Source: an uncultured Acidimicrobium sp.
GTDB lineage: Bacteria > Actinomycetota > Acidimicrobiia > Acidimicrobiales > Ilumatobacteraceae
Direction: 5' to 3'
Length of the DNA: 15,079 nt
NCBI GenBank assembly: GCA_903853285.1
Contig: CAINTF010000062.1
Location: forward strand, 1 to 15,079
Position numbers and translations under genes: made by a program
In this document: positions 14,083 to 15,079 of the stretch, in pieces
Position numbering within the stretch: position 1 is the first letter of the stretch
Layout of the letters: every line of letters begins with the position of its first letter
Notes under the pieces: generated by a model
What the model was told of the DNA's origin: nothing
Seen by the model: only the letters and a program-made list of their open reading frames with translations
Database searches by the model: none

Positions 14083-14997
14083 TTAGCTACAACGAGCAAG
14101 CAGCGCTTTCATGTCGTCGGGCATTTCGGCTTCAAACGACATTGATTGACCGCTAATTGGATGCAAAAATGCCAACTGCGCGGCATGCAACATCGGACGC
14201 GGAGCCGAGAGAGAACTTCGAGCACCTCCGTAAGTCGAGTCTCCCACTACGGGATGGCCAATTGATTCAAGGTGAACTCTGATTTGGTGAGTACGTCCAG
14301 TTTCTAGATTGCACTCAACTAACGAACTTGGTAACGGCAGATCAAACTTGGACTTCACTTCAAATCGTGTTCGCGCGGCCTTGCCGTCGACAACGACTCC
14401 CATGCGTGTTGGGTCTTTCTGATCTCTACCGATTGGAGCATCGATGGTGCCAGACAAAACTGTTGGATGCCCCCACACGAGCGCCAAATATGTGCGCTTG
14501 ACCTCGCGCTTGGATAAGGCATCAACTAGTGCTTCGTATGCCGCCTGCGTTTTCGCCATCACCATCAAACCAGTTGTTCCGGCATCTAGTCGATGCACAA
14601 CACCAGGACGCAATGGGTCACCAGCAGATGCCATTTCAGGAAAACGTGCGAGAGCCCCATTGACCATCGTGCCTGTTGGGTTGCCTGCACCAGGATGGAC
14701 GACCAAGCCTGCACTCTTATTAATCACCACAACGTCGGTGTCCTCGAAGACCACATCCAAGATCACCGAAGCGTCAGCAGTTGGCAATTCCTTTTTTGGC
14801 AATAACGCTGTATCGATTGCGATCGTCTGGCCTTCTGCAATTTTGGTTTTGCCAGTTTCGGCACACACTCCGTCGACCACCACTCCGCCAGCCTGAATTA
14901 ACGATGCGGCAGAGGCACGACTCACATCGGCGATCAACGCAACTATGCGGTCAAGGCGCTGCTCATTGAGTGCCGCAGGAATTATTTCATTCAGCAC
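14083..14997 (-). CDS. rluD: RluD-type 23S rRNA pseudouridine synthase
   Basis: The 304-residue protein belongs to the RluA/RluD family, which converts uridines to pseudouridine in large-subunit rRNA (in E. coli RluD, helix 69). The N-terminal S4 RNA-binding domain covers about residues 12-65 (RLDRIVALIADVSRASAASLI, GGVVVDG). The catalytic domain has the signature RPGVVHRLDAGTTGLMVMAK with the catalytic Asp138 in HRLD (135-138), and the GRTHQIRVHL and HPVVGDSTYG segments. The start is a GTG whose G is also the last base of the upstream stop codon TAG, so translation is coupled to the probable lspA. That gene pair is common in bacteria. The site specificity (helix 69 or another) cannot be told from this sequence. 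The gene is convergent with the Rrf2 gene. Confidence 0.95.
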   Translation of the reverse strand: MLNEIIPAALNEQRLDRIVALIADVSRASAASLIQAGGVVVDGVCAETGKTKIAEGQTIAIDTALLPKKELPTADASVILDVVFEDTDVVVINKSAGLVVHPGAGNPTGTMVNGALARFPEMASAGDPLRPGVVHRLDAGTTGLMVMAKTQAAYEALVDALSKREVKRTYLALVWGHPTVLSGTIDAPIGRDQKDPTRMGVVVDGKAARTRFEVKSKFDLPLPSSLVECNLETGRTHQIRVHLESIGHPVVGDSTYGGARSSLSAPRPMLHAAQLAFLHPISGQSMSFEAEMPDDMKALLARCS

Positions 14998-15079
14998 TAT
15001 TGGCCGTCCGTTCGTTCGATCTGAGAGTTGTATTTGAGCATCGCAATGATCATTGTCGCGGCTCCAATCATGATTGCCA
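14997..15079 (-). CDS. lspA: C-terminal end of probable lipoprotein signal peptidase (cut by right edge)
   Basis: Only the last 26 codons and the stop TAG (14999-14997) are inside the window. The visible peptide begins AIMIGAATMIIAML, a hydrophobic segment like the final transmembrane helix of LspA, and ends in a short charged tail (YNSQIERTDGQ). In LspA the last helix follows the catalytic NxAD segment, which lies beyond the edge. LspA removes signal peptides from prolipoproteins in the membrane. The TAG shares its G with the GTG of rluD, and lspA immediately before rluD is a very common arrangement. The identity rests on that context and on the membrane helix, so another small membrane protein is possible. 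Confidence 0.6.
   Translation of the reverse strand, partial: AIMIGAATMIIAMLKYNSQIERTDGQ

Noticed and set aside
14444..14896. 150-residue plus-strand reading frame with a Ser/Thr/Pro-rich peptide.
   Set aside because: It is antisense to the catalytic domain of rluD.

Overview
The window looks like an ordinary stretch of core chromosome from an actinobacterium. It carries a mycothiol ligase (MshC), an F420H2:NADP oxidoreductase, an InhA/FabI-type enoyl reductase and a bacterial proteasome activator (Bpa/PafE). This combination, together with moderate GC (about half, by eye) and frequent leaderless-looking starts, suggests an aquatic member of the Acidimicrobiia (Ilumatobacter-like). The class assignment is inference; membership of the Actinobacteria is well supported. 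I see no mobile element, CRISPR array, tRNA or rRNA gene.

Layout, left to right. (1) Minus strand: the first 265 codons of thrS (it runs off the left edge), preceded by npdG-mshC, which overlap by one base (TAATG). (2) Plus strand, divergent from npdG across 46 bp: fabI, a secreted subtilisin-like protease, and a YyaL/DUF255 thioredoxin-domain protein, with 0 and 2 bases between them. (3) Minus strand, convergent with the last gene and one base away from it: a nitroreductase (TTG start) behind an unrecognised 218-residue protein, and before these the large dnaE gene. (4) Minus strand: bpa, behind an alkaline-phosphatase-superfamily gene. (5) Plus strand, divergent from the phosphatase across 18 bp: an Rrf2 regulator. 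(6) Minus strand: rluD, which overlaps the last 26 codons of a probable lspA by one base at the right edge.

The genes serve translation and RNA modification (thrS, rluD), replication (dnaE), protein turnover and quality control (bpa, lspA, protease), lipid synthesis (fabI) and redox-cofactor metabolism (mshC, npdG, nitroreductase). No single pathway unites them.

The most interesting signals are in the short gaps. Six genes (npdG, fabI, the 218-residue protein, bpa, the phosphatase and the Rrf2 gene) have a -10-like hexamer ending 6 or 7 bases before the start codon, as expected for leaderless mRNAs. Three of these have an upstream TGN extension. The phosphatase and Rrf2 genes appear to share one 7-bp near-symmetric -10 element that fires in both directions. 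In contrast, dnaE has a strong Shine-Dalgarno sequence and a probable leader of about 50 nt. The Rrf2 protein also has an unusual set of possible iron-sulfur ligands (Asp8, Cys11, Cys102, Cys108). I found no convincing new multi-gene system.
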